A stretch of DNA of 64,000 bases, taken from NCBI GenBank assembly GCA_026671195.1, contig JAPOHD010000005.1:186001-250000 (forward strand). The letters run 5' to 3'. The position numbers and the translations under genes were made by a program. Under the pieces are notes generated by a model that was not told the DNA's origin, did no database searches, and was given only the letters and a program-made list of their open reading frames with translations. Each line of letters begins with the position of its first letter. Position 1 is the first letter of the stretch. This stretch comes from Draconibacterium aestuarii. GTDB taxonomy: Bacteria > Bacteroidota > Bacteroidia > Bacteroidales > Prolixibacteraceae. Below are positions 1 through 9,397 of the stretch, piece by piece.

Positions 1-311
1 TCTGTGCATTTATATCGCCAACCAACGAAATGCGCGACCTGGCACGCGATATCATTGGCGATGACGATTTTTTGGAAGTATTTGTAAACACCCCGCTCAA
101 TGTCTGCGAACAACGCGATCCAAAAGGACTGTACAAAAAAGCACGTAAGGGAGAAATTAAAAACTTTACCGGTATTTCGTCACCCTTCGAAGTCCCCGAC
201 CAGGCATTTATCGAAGTGGACAACACAAATCCCGATATCGATGCTTCCGTTCGCGAAATGCTCAAACAAATAATACCCGAAATTCGATTCGACCCGATTT
301 CGTCATTATAA
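1..311 (+). CDS. cysC: Adenylyl-sulfate kinase (APS kinase), C-terminal part only
   Basis: The reading frame is open from the first base of the window, so the 5' part of the gene lies to the left. The visible residues carry the APS kinase signatures [21 protein letters not shown] and [12 protein letters not shown], which form the lid and APS-binding region. The enzyme phosphorylates adenylyl sulfate to PAPS in the cytoplasm as part of sulfate activation. An internal ATG at 30 is not the true start because the homologous sequence continues upstream of it (CAFISPTNE). It is separated from the capsule operon by about 480 bases, so a shared transcript is unlikely. Sulfate activation next to a polysaccharide locus could hint at sulfated sugars, but no sulfotransferase is visible in the window. 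Confidence 0.9.
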   Translation, partial: CAFISPTNEMRDLARDIIGDDDFLEVFVNTPLNVCEQRDPKGLYKKARKGEIKNFTGISSPFEVPDQAFIEVDNTNPDIDASVREMLKQIIPEIRFDPISSL

Positions 312-789
312 AAACCATCTTTAACGTACACCGTCCCTGTCTACCGGCAGACAGGCTTTAGGGCGGTGACATAAAAGCCACACACCCAAAGGGCTTTAGC
401 CTTTAACAACAAAAACCTTTTAAACAACAAACAATAAATCCCCATGTTCTGAACACCTTTCACCTTAAAAAAAAACCTGCCCGGCAAGCTTTTTTAAGAG
501 GGATTGAATAAACAACAATACACTAAATAAAAATAATTTCCTGGCGGGACATCCCGGTCTCCACCTGCAAGTTGTCTTGTGGCTGCCTTGTTTCCTTTGG
601 CGTAAAAGTAGCTTCCTTCGGTCGCTCTTTTTCACCAACTCAACATAGCCAGCCACCTCAACAAGCTTTCCGGCTCCGTCCGGCCCGGAATGAATGAAGG
701 GAACGTTTCTCATCAATGCACATAACGAATAGTTAACAGGCATAACACAGAAAAAAATCTTAGCTTTTAAAATATTTTAAAATTTATAA
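312..789. other. Intergenic, no gene seen
   Basis: I see no convincing gene here. A near-perfect palindrome lies at 336-355 (CCTGTCT / AGACAGG arms around CCGG), of the kind scattered through the left half of this window. The open frame on the minus strand at 465-743 has low-complexity, basic content and no family resemblance, so I do not call it. The last 60 bases before 790 are AT-rich and probably contain the promoter of the capsule operon, but no clear TAnnTTTG box is visible. Confidence 0.6.
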
Positions 790-2328
790 ATGAACGCCAC
801 AAAACGTGTAGTACTAAATACTGGATTCCTTTACGGCAAAATGTTGATTTCAATGTTTATTGCATTGTATTCAACTCGAATTGTATTAAACGCTCTTGGC
901 GCTAACGATTTTGGAATATTTAACTTGGTTGCAGGAGTCATTGCCATGCTTGCTTTTCTAAATGCAGCAATGGCAACGTCAACACAAAGATATATATCAT
1001 ATTATTTGGGAGCAAACGATGAAGAGAAGTTAGATTCCGTCTTCAAATCAAGTGTAATCCTTCATTTAATTATTGGGATATTAATTGTAATTGCACTTGA
1101 AATATCCGGTCTTTTTCTTTTTAATGGCTTTTTAAATATTCCAACAGATCGTATCCCTGCTGCAAAACTAGTATATCAATTCATGATTGTTAGTACTTTT
1201 TTCACGATTAATGCAGTACCTTACGATGCAACAATTATTGCACATGAGAAATTACTTTTTGAATCAATCATAGGGGTATTAGAATCTTTTTTCAAGTTGG
1301 CAATTGCCATTACACTAATCTACGCCCAGAAAGATCGTCTTATATTGTATAGTATATTATTGGCCGGACTTACAATACTTATCCGCATCATTAAAAGTAT
1401 TTATTGTTATTTAAAGTTTAAGGAATGTAAATCATATCGTAAATCGACACTTAACCATTCTTTAATAAAAGAAATGATCTCATTTGCTAGCTGGAATATG
1501 TTTGGAGCGCTATGCTGGATAGGAAGCACTCAAGGAATAGCCTTGGTTTTAAACACTTTTTTTGGTACGGTTATAAACGCAGCATTTGGTATTGCACAAC
1601 AAGTTAACAGTCAGTTATATTCTTTTTCAGCAAATATGCAAAAAGCTCTTAATCCTCAAATTATTAAAAATGAAGGAAGTGGCAATCGAATCCAAATGTT
1701 GCATCTTTCTCAAATGGCAAGTAAATTTGGCTTTTACCTACTTGCATTATTCGCAATTCCTTTAATAATTGAGATGCCTACTGTTTTACAATTATGGCTT
1801 AAAAATGTACCGGAAAATACCGTCATATTTTGTCGTTCATTATTAATAATTTCTCTTATCAAGCAGCTTACTATCGGTTCATATACAGCAATTCAAGCTA
1901 CTGGTAATATTAAAACATATCAACCTATAGCTGGAACGATATTATTATTAAATATCCCAATCAGTTATTTTATATTAAAACAAGGCTTTCCAGCATCAAG
2001 TGTAGTTATAACTATGATATTTATGGAAGTAGTATCAATGAATAGTAGCATTTATTTTTGGATTAAAATTGCAAAACTCAAACTATCAAACTACATCAAT
2101 AATGTATTACTCCCCACAATTATTCCTACAATTATTTCTGTATTAGTGATTTCATGCATTAGATTTTTCTTGAGACCAAATTCAAACTTGATTGTTCTGA
2201 TAATCACTTGTCTATCATGGGCGTTTACTTACTTTATGCTAGTTTACATTATTGGTACCAATAAAAGTGAAAAACAATTTTTAAATCGATTATTGAAAAG
2301 CAATTTTCAATCTTCCATAAAAAAATAG
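790..2328 (+). CDS. wzx: Wzx-type polysaccharide flippase
   Basis: This is a 512-residue integral membrane protein with about 12-14 hydrophobic segments spread along its whole length, the usual size and layout of MOP/MATE-superfamily Wzx flippases. The N-terminus (VVLNTGFLYGKMLISMFIAL, then LYSTRIVLNALGANDFGIF) is typical of the polysaccharide_synt branch in Bacteroidota. It would move undecaprenyl-pyrophosphate-linked repeat units across the inner membrane. It opens a same-strand run of genes reaching 11276 and is followed by a 75-base gap. Its sequence is visibly more AT-rich than rfbBAC downstream, consistent with a serotype-specific, exchanged cassette. The gene symbol is given for function, not for close orthology. 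Confidence 0.87.
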   Translation: MNATKRVVLNTGFLYGKMLISMFIALYSTRIVLNALGANDFGIFNLVAGVIAMLAFLNAAMATSTQRYISYYLGANDEEKLDSVFKSSVILHLIIGILIVIALEISGLFLFNGFLNIPTDRIPAAKLVYQFMIVSTFFTINAVPYDATIIAHEKLLFESIIGVLESFFKLAIAITLIYAQKDRLILYSILLAGLTILIRIIKSIYCYLKFKECKSYRKSTLNHSLIKEMISFASWNMFGALCWIGSTQGIALVLNTFFGTVINAAFGIAQQVNSQLYSFSANMQKALNPQIIKNEGSGNRIQMLHLSQMASKFGFYLLALFAIPLIIEMPTVLQLWLKNVPENTVIFCRSLLIISLIKQLTIGSYTAIQATGNIKTYQPIAGTILLLNIPISYFILKQGFPASSVVITMIFMEVVSMNSSIYFWIKIAKLKLSNYINNVLLPTIIPTIISVLVISCIRFFLRPNSNLIVLIITCLSWAFTYFMLVYIIGTNKSEKQFLNRLLKSNFQSSIKK

Positions 2329-2403
2329 ATATAAAATACATTCATTATACACAGTCACCATTTTCAAATGGTTATCATTCAACATTAAGTAGTTTACGAA
2401 ATT

Positions 2404-3411
2404 ATGAAAAAACTAATCTATGTAGGATTTTCCTTTTCACATCATGGAGAACATACTGGCTACGATCAAATTAGAAAATATGTTTCATATGAAAAAATCA
2501 TTAACTGCCAGAAAAGCTTTAATTTATTACAATCATTCTTAAAGAAAAGAAGTATTGCAACTAGATTATATGGAAAAGTATTTGGAGGAAGACTTTGGTG
2601 GATTGAGATTAAACTAATTATAATATCTATATTTAATCATAAAGGATATAACTTTCATTACATCTATGGAGAAAATATTTATAGATACTTAGGTCATTTC
2701 AAGTATGGAAATAAGATTACTTTGACTTTACATCAACCTCCTGCTTTTTACGAGTCAACCAATCAAAAGAAGCTCAAAAAAGCATTACATCGTGTTGATA
2801 AAATTATCGTAATGTCAAAAGACATGGAAAGTTACTTTAAAAAAGAATTTCCAAATATCGATATCAAATTTATTCCCCATGGTGTCGATACAAAATATTT
2901 TAAACCTAATACACCTAAACATAATCAGATTTTGATGGTAGGGAATTGGCTTAGAGACTTTACTTTTGCATCTAAAGTATTTAAAGAACTGGAAAATAAA
3001 CTTCAAAATATTCAAATAAAAATTATAACAAATAAAGAAAATCATAAATTCTTTATAGATAATAAAGTACAATGTTTTCATTCAATTTCTGATAATGATT
3101 TATTAGCTCTATATCAGAGCTCAAAGCTTGTCTTTCTACCATTAAAGAAATTTACAGCAAACAATGCAGTGCTGGAGGCTCAATCATGTGGTTGTCAAGT
3201 TCTGATTGCAACAGAAAAAGAAAACTTTATTAACGAAGATGATAGTAATATCAGATTTATTGAGAATAATATTGAAAAAGCTTTCCTTAATATCTCTAAC
3301 ATCGTAACTAGTTGGGATAGAACAACAGAGGAGAGAAATAGGAAATTTATTCGCAATTCTCTTGATTGGAAAATAATCGGTAATAGTACAGAAATCTTTT
3401 TAAAAAATTAG
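2404..3411 (+). CDS. Glycosyltransferase, GT4-like (GT-B fold)
   Basis: A 335-residue cytoplasmic protein. The C-terminal half shows the GT4 pattern: a linker motif IPHGVDTKYFKPN near residues 158-170 and the donor-site region NNAVLEAQSCGCQVLIA near 255-271, where the E of LEAQSCG matches the EX7E region of GT4 enzymes. The first part (GFSFSHHGEHTGYDQIRKY) matches the substrate-binding N-terminal lobe only loosely. It sits three bases upstream of the next glycosyltransferase, so the two are co-transcribed. It should add one sugar to the lipid-linked repeat unit; donor and linkage cannot be read from sequence. Confidence 0.8.
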   Translation: MKKLIYVGFSFSHHGEHTGYDQIRKYVSYEKIINCQKSFNLLQSFLKKRSIATRLYGKVFGGRLWWIEIKLIIISIFNHKGYNFHYIYGENIYRYLGHFKYGNKITLTLHQPPAFYESTNQKKLKKALHRVDKIIVMSKDMESYFKKEFPNIDIKFIPHGVDTKYFKPNTPKHNQILMVGNWLRDFTFASKVFKELENKLQNIQIKIITNKENHKFFIDNKVQCFHSISDNDLLALYQSSKLVFLPLKKFTANNAVLEAQSCGCQVLIATEKENFINEDDSNIRFIENNIEKAFLNISNIVTSWDRTTEERNRKFIRNSLDWKIIGNSTEIFLKN

Positions 3412-3414
3412 ACA

Positions 3415-4650
3415 ATGAGGATTCTTTGGTTTTCAAATTCGCCATCTCTTTATGGTAAAAATAAAAAAAATTACAATGGAGGAGGATGGATCGAGTCTTT
3501 GGAGAAATTAATTACATTACAAACAAACATAGAACTTGCAATTAGTTTTTTCCATCCAGATAATTGTTTTAAAAGCAAAACAGAAACAACCACATATTAC
3601 CCGATTAGTCTTTATAATTCTCCAATAAGAAAAGCTATCCATAATATTACATACAGCAGTTTTGACCACTATGAAGTTAAATCCTTTGTAAGAGTTATTA
3701 ATGATTTTAAACCGGATATTATTCACGTATTTGGAAGTGAAAAAAGTTTTGGATTGGTTACTAACCATACGGATATACCTGTAGTAGTACATATTCAAGG
3801 ATTACTCAATCCAATTAAGAATGCATACTTCCCGCCCAACTATAATAAACTCGATATAATATTACCTAATTTATTGAAGCCTGTTTCTATATTTAACAAA
3901 CTTAAAAGTTTACATTTCTTTAACCACGATACTAGAAGAGAAGAAAAAATATTAAAGAATTGTAAATACCTCATGGGCAGAACTTCATGGGATAAAGATG
4001 TTTCTCAACTTTATGCTCCAAATTCAAAATACTTTTTCTGCAATGAAGCTTTACGGGATATTTTCTATAACTCACCTCCATGGGAGTTAAAAGTAGAGAA
4101 AAAGTTTACTATTGTTTCTACTCTTTCACAAACTCCGTATAAAGGATTTGATGTAATTTTAAAAACTACACATTTACTAAAGAAATTATATCCAAAATTT
4201 AATTTTGAATGGCAAATATTCGGCATTAATGAATACACGGAATTTGAAAAAAGATTTAATATCAAATCCAAACACTTAAATATTTACCTAAAAGGTGTGG
4301 TCAATAGTGAAACTCTTGTAAAAAACTTACTTGAATCTAATGTTTATGTTCACCCCGCTTATATCGACAATAGTCCAAACAGTGTTTGTGAAGCACAAAT
4401 ACTAGGATTGCCAATCATTGCATCTAATGTTGGTGGTATCCCAAGCCTTATTGAAAATAATAAAAATGGCATACTTATTCCGGCCAATGATCCATACACC
4501 ATGGCTTCCAAGATTATAATGCTCAAAAACAATCCCGATGCGGCAATAAAAATTGGAAAAGAAGCAAGAAAAACTGCACAGGAAAGACACGATAAGAAAA
4601 AAATACTATCAGATTTACTTAATATTTATAAAAATTTAAGCAATGCATAA
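3415..4650 (+). CDS. Glycosyltransferase family 4
   Basis: A 411-residue GT-B enzyme. The N-terminal lobe contains a glycine-rich loop (NGGGWIESLEKLI, residues about 22-34) and a conserved strand PDIIHVFGSEKS. The C-terminal lobe has VSTLSQTPYKGFDVILKTTH, PAYIDNSPNSVCEAQILGLP and IASNVGGIPSLIENNKNGIL, the classic GT4 donor-binding region. It probably adds a sugar to the growing oligosaccharide on the inner face of the inner membrane. The end overlaps the next gene by eight bases, which indicates translational coupling. The sugar specificity is unknown. Confidence 0.88.
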   Translation: MRILWFSNSPSLYGKNKKNYNGGGWIESLEKLITLQTNIELAISFFHPDNCFKSKTETTTYYPISLYNSPIRKAIHNITYSSFDHYEVKSFVRVINDFKPDIIHVFGSEKSFGLVTNHTDIPVVVHIQGLLNPIKNAYFPPNYNKLDIILPNLLKPVSIFNKLKSLHFFNHDTRREEKILKNCKYLMGRTSWDKDVSQLYAPNSKYFFCNEALRDIFYNSPPWELKVEKKFTIVSTLSQTPYKGFDVILKTTHLLKKLYPKFNFEWQIFGINEYTEFEKRFNIKSKHLNIYLKGVVNSETLVKNLLESNVYVHPAYIDNSPNSVCEAQILGLPIIASNVGGIPSLIENNKNGILIPANDPYTMASKIIMLKNNPDAAIKIGKEARKTAQERHDKKKILSDLLNIYKNLSNA

Positions 4651-5260
4651 ATTAATTATCATCCTCTATAAAGTAATTAAGGAAATAAGATTTAGAATCG
4701 CATTTATGTACCGTCAGATTTATATTATAATTATTTTTTATCTAAACGGCATTGAATGTAAATCATTTAAATGCTATGGTAAGCCAAAGCTCAATGTTTC
4801 TTTGGGAGGGAAATGCCAAATAGGCAGAAACTTTAAAATGAATAATGGAGTGCATTTCAGCAATGGCAGTGTTAAACCTTGCAAGATTTTTGTGGGTAAA
4901 GATGCCTCCTTAATTATTGGCGATAATCTGGGAATGTCTGGTGTCCTAATATGTGCAAAAGACAAAATTGAAATTGGAAATAACGTTAAAATAGGAGGAG
5001 AAGCTAAAATAGTCGACTCAAATTTTCACTCACTAGATCCATTTATTAGAGCAAGTAAAGAAGACATTCAAAATGCCAAAAGTGCTCCTGTCAAAATTTG
5101 CGACAATGCTTTTATCGGGACTAATAGCATTATTACAAAAGGTGTTACAATTGGTGAAAATTCTATTATTGGAGCAGGTTCAGTTGTTGTAAAAAATATT
5201 CCACCCAATGAAATATGGGGTGGTAATCCGGCAAAGTTTATTAAAAAATTAAAACGCTAA
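4643..5260 (+). CDS. Left-handed beta-helix acyltransferase (hexapeptide repeat)
   Basis: A 205-residue protein with a hydrophobic, basic N-terminus (residues 1-35) followed by hexapeptide repeats of the [LIV]-G-x-x-x-x type, for example IGRNFKMNNG, IGDNLGMSG, IGNNVKIGG, IGTNSIITKG and IGENSIIGAG. The ending IPPNEIWGGNPAKFIKKLK is the standard C-terminal cap of WcaB/WcaF/NeuD-like O-acetyltransferases. The motif DSNFHSLDP around residues 130-138 supplies the probable catalytic histidine. It likely acetylates a sugar of the capsule repeat unit using acetyl-CoA. It overlaps the upstream glycosyltransferase by eight bases and lies seven bases before the polymerase gene. Confidence 0.87.
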   Translation: MHKLIIILYKVIKEIRFRIAFMYRQIYIIIIFYLNGIECKSFKCYGKPKLNVSLGGKCQIGRNFKMNNGVHFSNGSVKPCKIFVGKDASLIIGDNLGMSGVLICAKDKIEIGNNVKIGGEAKIVDSNFHSLDPFIRASKEDIQNAKSAPVKICDNAFIGTNSIITKGVTIGENSIIGAGSVVVKNIPPNEIWGGNPAKFIKKLKR

Positions 5261-5267
5261 TTTGTAA

Positions 5268-6446
5268 ATGATCAAAACAACTGTAAACAAAAAACAACTG
5301 CTCAGCATTATAATCTTTTCTTTAATTATAATTCAAAGTTTGGGGATACGATTTTTTCATGGACAAGGATTCATGTTATCCTTATTAATTATAATTCTGT
5401 CCCTTAATAAACCTAACAATAAAACAATAGTTGCAATTCTTTTTACAACCTTATTTTTATTTATTTCAACACTTTTAAATCCGTCTTTCCTCATTAAAGA
5501 CCTATTTTTTCAAATATTAATAATAATATCTGTCGGGTTATTTTTAAACCATTATAAATTCAATCCTCAAAAAATCAATTATGATTTATATGTGGTCTTA
5601 AGACTTTTCGTTTTTCATGCATTATTGGGATATTTAATCTATTTGCTTATCCCAAATCACTTTTCCCGCATAAACATAATGAACAGAAGTTTTTTACATA
5701 TTTTCTATGTTTCAAGCTCCAATTTTATGGGAATTGCAAGGAATACCGGTATTTTCTGGGAACCAGGAGTTTTTCAGTTAATTGCAAATCTATATCTATT
5801 CTTTACAATTAAATTTCACAAAAAATTGTTGGAAACGATGATGGCGGGATTAGCAGTTTTAACTTCATTCTCAACAATTGGCTTGATAATTCTTATATTA
5901 AATTTTCTGTACTTTTTATATATAAAGATTAAGGAACATAAATTCCGAATTCACTTAGTAGCTCCAATTGTAATAGCCTTTATTCTTATTTTCCCTTTAA
6001 TAAAAGGAAATGCCTTACAGAAAATGGATGGACATAATACATCTGGGCTTATACGTTACAGGGATTTTCTTATCGGTATAGAATTAATTAAAGAACGTCC
6101 TTTAGCTGGACATGGTTACATAACAAGTAATTATTTAAATTCCAAAACATACGTAACAAACATTCAACATGATCTCTTCACAGATGAATTCATTTCAACC
6201 TCAGGATATATGGGAGGCGGATACACTAACGGTCTTTTGAGTCTCTTTATATTATACGGTATTCCTTTAGGAATCTTAATATTATTCTCATTATTTAAAA
6301 ATACTTTTATAGGATCTTCCACTATCGAAAGAATAATCTTTTTTCTAATAGTTACATTGTCCCTTATATCAGAACCGATAAGTTCAACATCTTTCTTTTT
6401 TCTATTCCCTTTATCAACTATAATATTAAAAATATCAAACCACTAA
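5268..6446 (+). CDS. wzy: Wzy-like O-antigen/capsule polymerase
   Basis: A 392-residue protein made almost entirely of hydrophobic segments (about 10-12), with one long periplasmic loop around residues 255-310 (GLIRYRDFLIGIELIKERPL then AGHGY). That layout, and the placement between flippase and glycosyltransferases, is characteristic of Wzy/O-antigen ligase family polymerases. These join lipid-linked repeat units in the periplasm. Wzy sequences diverge strongly, so the assignment depends on topology, the RPLAGHGY-type loop and context. The stop codon shares one base with the start of the next gene. Confidence 0.8.
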   Translation: MIKTTVNKKQLLSIIIFSLIIIQSLGIRFFHGQGFMLSLLIIILSLNKPNNKTIVAILFTTLFLFISTLLNPSFLIKDLFFQILIIISVGLFLNHYKFNPQKINYDLYVVLRLFVFHALLGYLIYLLIPNHFSRINIMNRSFLHIFYVSSSNFMGIARNTGIFWEPGVFQLIANLYLFFTIKFHKKLLETMMAGLAVLTSFSTIGLIILILNFLYFLYIKIKEHKFRIHLVAPIVIAFILIFPLIKGNALQKMDGHNTSGLIRYRDFLIGIELIKERPLAGHGYITSNYLNSKTYVTNIQHDLFTDEFISTSGYMGGGYTNGLLSLFILYGIPLGILILFSLFKNTFIGSSTIERIIFFLIVTLSLISEPISSTSFFFLFPLSTIILKISNH

Positions 6447-7222
6447 TGAAAAAAATATCAATTATAACAGCAACCTATAATGCTGCTGAATATTTACCGC
6501 ACTTAATCGAAAGTATTATTCATCAAAAAAATCAAGAAATTGAGTTTATTATCATCGACGGAAATTCGAAAGATAATACCGTACCAGTAATCCAGAAATA
6601 TGAACATTGTATCGATTACTGGATAAGTGAACCGGATAATGGAATTTACGACGCCTGGAATAAAGGAATAAAAATAGCTAAAGGTAACTGGATAATGTTT
6701 TTGGGAGCCGATGACAAATTAAAACCCCATGCAATTGAAAAATACAAAAGAATAATTGACAATACACCTAACCATGAATTTCACTTAATATCATCAAAAT
6801 TGGAGATAATAGATAAATCAGGAGAATTCATTAGAGTAAAGGGATGGCCATGGAAGTGGCCTAATTTTTTATTTGAAATGATGATTGCTCATCCTGGCGC
6901 TTTACACTCAAGAAAACTATTCGAAGAGTATAATTTATTCGATACTAACTACAAAATTACAGGCGATTATGAGTTATTATTGAGAGCTGGTGTTGGCTTG
7001 AAAACAAAGTTCTTAAATGAAATTACAGTTGAAATGAGAGAAGGAGGTGCCAGTGATTCAATAAATGCAATAAAAGAACATAAAAAAGCAGCGATATTAA
7101 CAGGTGGCGTAAATAAATATTATGCAAATGTAAATTACATTTATGTATTTTTAAAGTTTAACATTAAGAATTTTTTCAGGAAAAGAGGAATAAATCTTTA
7201 TCTTAAAAACAATAAATCATGA
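6446..7222 (+). CDS. Glycosyltransferase family 2
   Basis: A 258-residue GT-A enzyme. The N-terminus ISIITATYNAAEYLPHLIES is the nucleotide-sugar-binding strand. IDGNSKDNT, EPDNGIYDAWNKGI and FLGADD (the DxD-like metal site near residue 88) are standard for the WcaA/WfgS-like subgroup of GT2. The protein has no membrane segment and should act at the cytoplasmic face. It overlaps the upstream gene by one base and the next by four (ATGA), so it belongs to the same operon. The acceptor and donor are unknown. Confidence 0.9.
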   Translation: MKKISIITATYNAAEYLPHLIESIIHQKNQEIEFIIIDGNSKDNTVPVIQKYEHCIDYWISEPDNGIYDAWNKGIKIAKGNWIMFLGADDKLKPHAIEKYKRIIDNTPNHEFHLISSKLEIIDKSGEFIRVKGWPWKWPNFLFEMMIAHPGALHSRKLFEEYNLFDTNYKITGDYELLLRAGVGLKTKFLNEITVEMREGGASDSINAIKEHKKAAILTGGVNKYYANVNYIYVFLKFNIKNFFRKRGINLYLKNNKS

Positions 7223-8322
7223 AAATTGGAATTGATGCAAAATGGTACTTTTCAGGTCCACCTAGTGGTAGAGTTGTAGTCAAGAATTTAGTAGATAATA
7301 TAATTAAACAGAACACTGAACATAGCTTAATTTTATTTTTCAAAGCAAAAGAGAAAGATATTTGTTTGAAACATTTTGCTTCTAATCATAATATTAAGTT
7401 AGTATTTGTCAAAGGTTCTATTAATTTTTTCATAAATATAACGTATCTTCAAAAATATGGAAATAGAGAAAATTTAGATATAATACTGTATCAAAATTTC
7501 ATTCCAATTTTTCCTAATAAAAAGATAAAACATGTTGCTTACATACACGATGTGTTATTTCTTGATTATCCTGAATATTTTAGCACTTTTGAAAATCTAG
7601 TTTATAGATTAATACCAAAATTAGGAAAAAAATCAAGTGGAATTATTACAATATCAAAATCTGAAAAAGAGAGAATTCAAAAGCATATTAATTATCCATC
7701 TGAAAAAATTTTTGTAGTATATCACGGTGTCAATAATAAGTTTGTAAATAAACACGATATAAAATCATTAAATAATATTTTATTAAAATATAATTTACCA
7801 GCCAATTACACATTATATATTGGAAGAATTAACATTCGAAAAAATATACCAACATTATTAAAAGCAATTTCACTTACAAACGAATCGTTGGTTTTAATTG
7901 GGAAAAAGGAACACAAATCTTTTAACCTTGACAAAATGATTAAGGACCTCAATATAGAAGATCGTGTTTTCACTTTAGGATTTATACCAGAACAGGATCT
8001 TCAAATAATCCTATCCAATGCAATGATATTTTGCTTTCCATCGTTTGCTGAAGGATTTGGCTTACCTCCTGTTGAAGCTTTTAAAGCTGGTATACCAGTA
8101 ATTACTACTAATTCTACCTCATTATCTGAAATCTGTGATAATGCTGCACTTTATTTTGAACCACTAAATTCTAAAGAATTAGCACAAAAAATTGACATCT
8201 TAGTGAAAAATAAGGACATTAGAGAAGAACTTATTCTTAAAGGTTTGGAAAGAGCAGAAATGTTCACATGGAAGCAAAGTGCTATATCAATTCTAAATAT
8301 CCTTGAAAAAATAAACCGATGA
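7219..8322 (+). CDS. Glycosyltransferase family 4
   Basis: A 367-residue GT-B enzyme. Diagnostic segments are KIGIDAKWYFSGPPSGRVVV at the N-terminus, VAYIHDVLFLDYPEYFS, LYIGRINIRKNIPTLLKAIS, and CFPSFAEGFGLPPVEAFKAG, which contains the EX7E donor-site glutamates. This combination resembles mannosyltransferases of the WbdB/MtfB type, but substrate identity is inference. Four-base overlaps at both ends (ATGA) place it firmly inside the capsule operon. Confidence 0.9.
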   Translation: MKIGIDAKWYFSGPPSGRVVVKNLVDNIIKQNTEHSLILFFKAKEKDICLKHFASNHNIKLVFVKGSINFFINITYLQKYGNRENLDIILYQNFIPIFPNKKIKHVAYIHDVLFLDYPEYFSTFENLVYRLIPKLGKKSSGIITISKSEKERIQKHINYPSEKIFVVYHGVNNKFVNKHDIKSLNNILLKYNLPANYTLYIGRINIRKNIPTLLKAISLTNESLVLIGKKEHKSFNLDKMIKDLNIEDRVFTLGFIPEQDLQIILSNAMIFCFPSFAEGFGLPPVEAFKAGIPVITTNSTSLSEICDNAALYFEPLNSKELAQKIDILVKNKDIREELILKGLERAEMFTWKQSAISILNILEKINR

Positions 8323-9395
8323 GACTAGCAATAGTAGGAACCCGAGGCATCCCCAATAATTATGGTGGCTTCGAAACATTAGCAGAATATTTAGTCAATT
8401 ATCTATCAACCGATATTGATATAACCGTCTATTGTTCCTCCAAAGATCTCCCTACCAAAATAAGTGAATACAATGGAGCCAAACTGAAATACATTCCAGT
8501 TAGTTCCCATGGCGCATTTGGAATACTTTATGACAGCATATCGCTTTTTTCAGCTATCAGAAAATTCGACAAAGTGCTTTTCCTTGGTTTCGGAGGAGGA
8601 TTTGTAATGCCTTTTATCAAACGATACAAACATAAAGTCATAGTAAATATTGGTGGACTTGACTGGAAACGAAATAAATGGTCACCCCTCGCACAAAAAG
8701 TAATTAAGAAAGCCGAAGAGTTCTTAATCAAATATTCGGGCCAAATTATTTCAGACAATAAAGGAATCCATGATTATATTCTGAATGAATATGGGCGTGA
8801 AAGTTCATTTATTGCGTATGGTGGTGATCAGGCAAAGCAAATGCCTATGACAAATGAATGTAAAAAGGAAAATCCTTTTGTAAAATCACCTTATGCTTTT
8901 ATTGTAACAAGAATTCAGGAAGACAATAATATTACACTGATGCTGGATGCTTTCGTAGATAAAAATACAATGCCTTTGGTTATTGTTGGAAACTGGAACA
9001 ATTCGCAGTATGGCATTACAACTAAAAAGAAATATTTGAATAAAAAAAATGTGTTTCTTATGGATGCCATTTACATGCAAAAAAAACTAGACACATTAAG
9101 AAGTAACTGTACATTGTATATACATGGTCATTCTGCAGGAGGTACCAATCCTTCCCTCGTTGAAGCGATGAATTTAGGACTTCCCATTTTGGCTTTTTCA
9201 AATGGATATAATGAAAATACTACATTTAATAAAGCTCTATATTTTAAAAACTCCGAGGAATTAAGCTCGCTTGTTGACTCATACGAATCATTAAATCTTG
9301 ATAAAATGAAAGAGGAGTTAAAATCTCTTGCTAATGACCATTACCAATGGGAAGTTGTAGCTCGTAAATACCACAAAATAATTAATTCAAATTAA
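8319..9395 (+). CDS. DUF1972-type glycosyltransferase (rhamnosyltransferase-like)
   Basis: A 358-residue protein. The first 20 residues (MRLAIVGTRGIPNNYGGFET) are the hallmark of the DUF1972 domain, found in rhamnosyl- and related transferases such as WchF/Cps19bS. The C-terminal half has the GT4 donor region IHGHSAGGTNPSLVEAMNLG. Several characterised DUF1972 proteins transfer rhamnose, which would fit the rfbBAC genes 2-6 kb downstream, but that link is inference. It overlaps the preceding gene by four bases and ends two bases before the oxidoreductase. Confidence 0.87.
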   Translation: MRLAIVGTRGIPNNYGGFETLAEYLVNYLSTDIDITVYCSSKDLPTKISEYNGAKLKYIPVSSHGAFGILYDSISLFSAIRKFDKVLFLGFGGGFVMPFIKRYKHKVIVNIGGLDWKRNKWSPLAQKVIKKAEEFLIKYSGQIISDNKGIHDYILNEYGRESSFIAYGGDQAKQMPMTNECKKENPFVKSPYAFIVTRIQEDNNITLMLDAFVDKNTMPLVIVGNWNNSQYGITTKKKYLNKKNVFLMDAIYMQKKLDTLRSNCTLYIHGHSAGGTNPSLVEAMNLGLPILAFSNGYNENTTFNKALYFKNSEELSSLVDSYESLNLDKMKEELKSLANDHYQWEVVARKYHKIINSN

Positions 9396-9397
9396 AT

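Noticed and set aside
465-743. 92-residue minus-strand frame
   Set aside because: Low-complexity, no family features, no neighbours on that strand.
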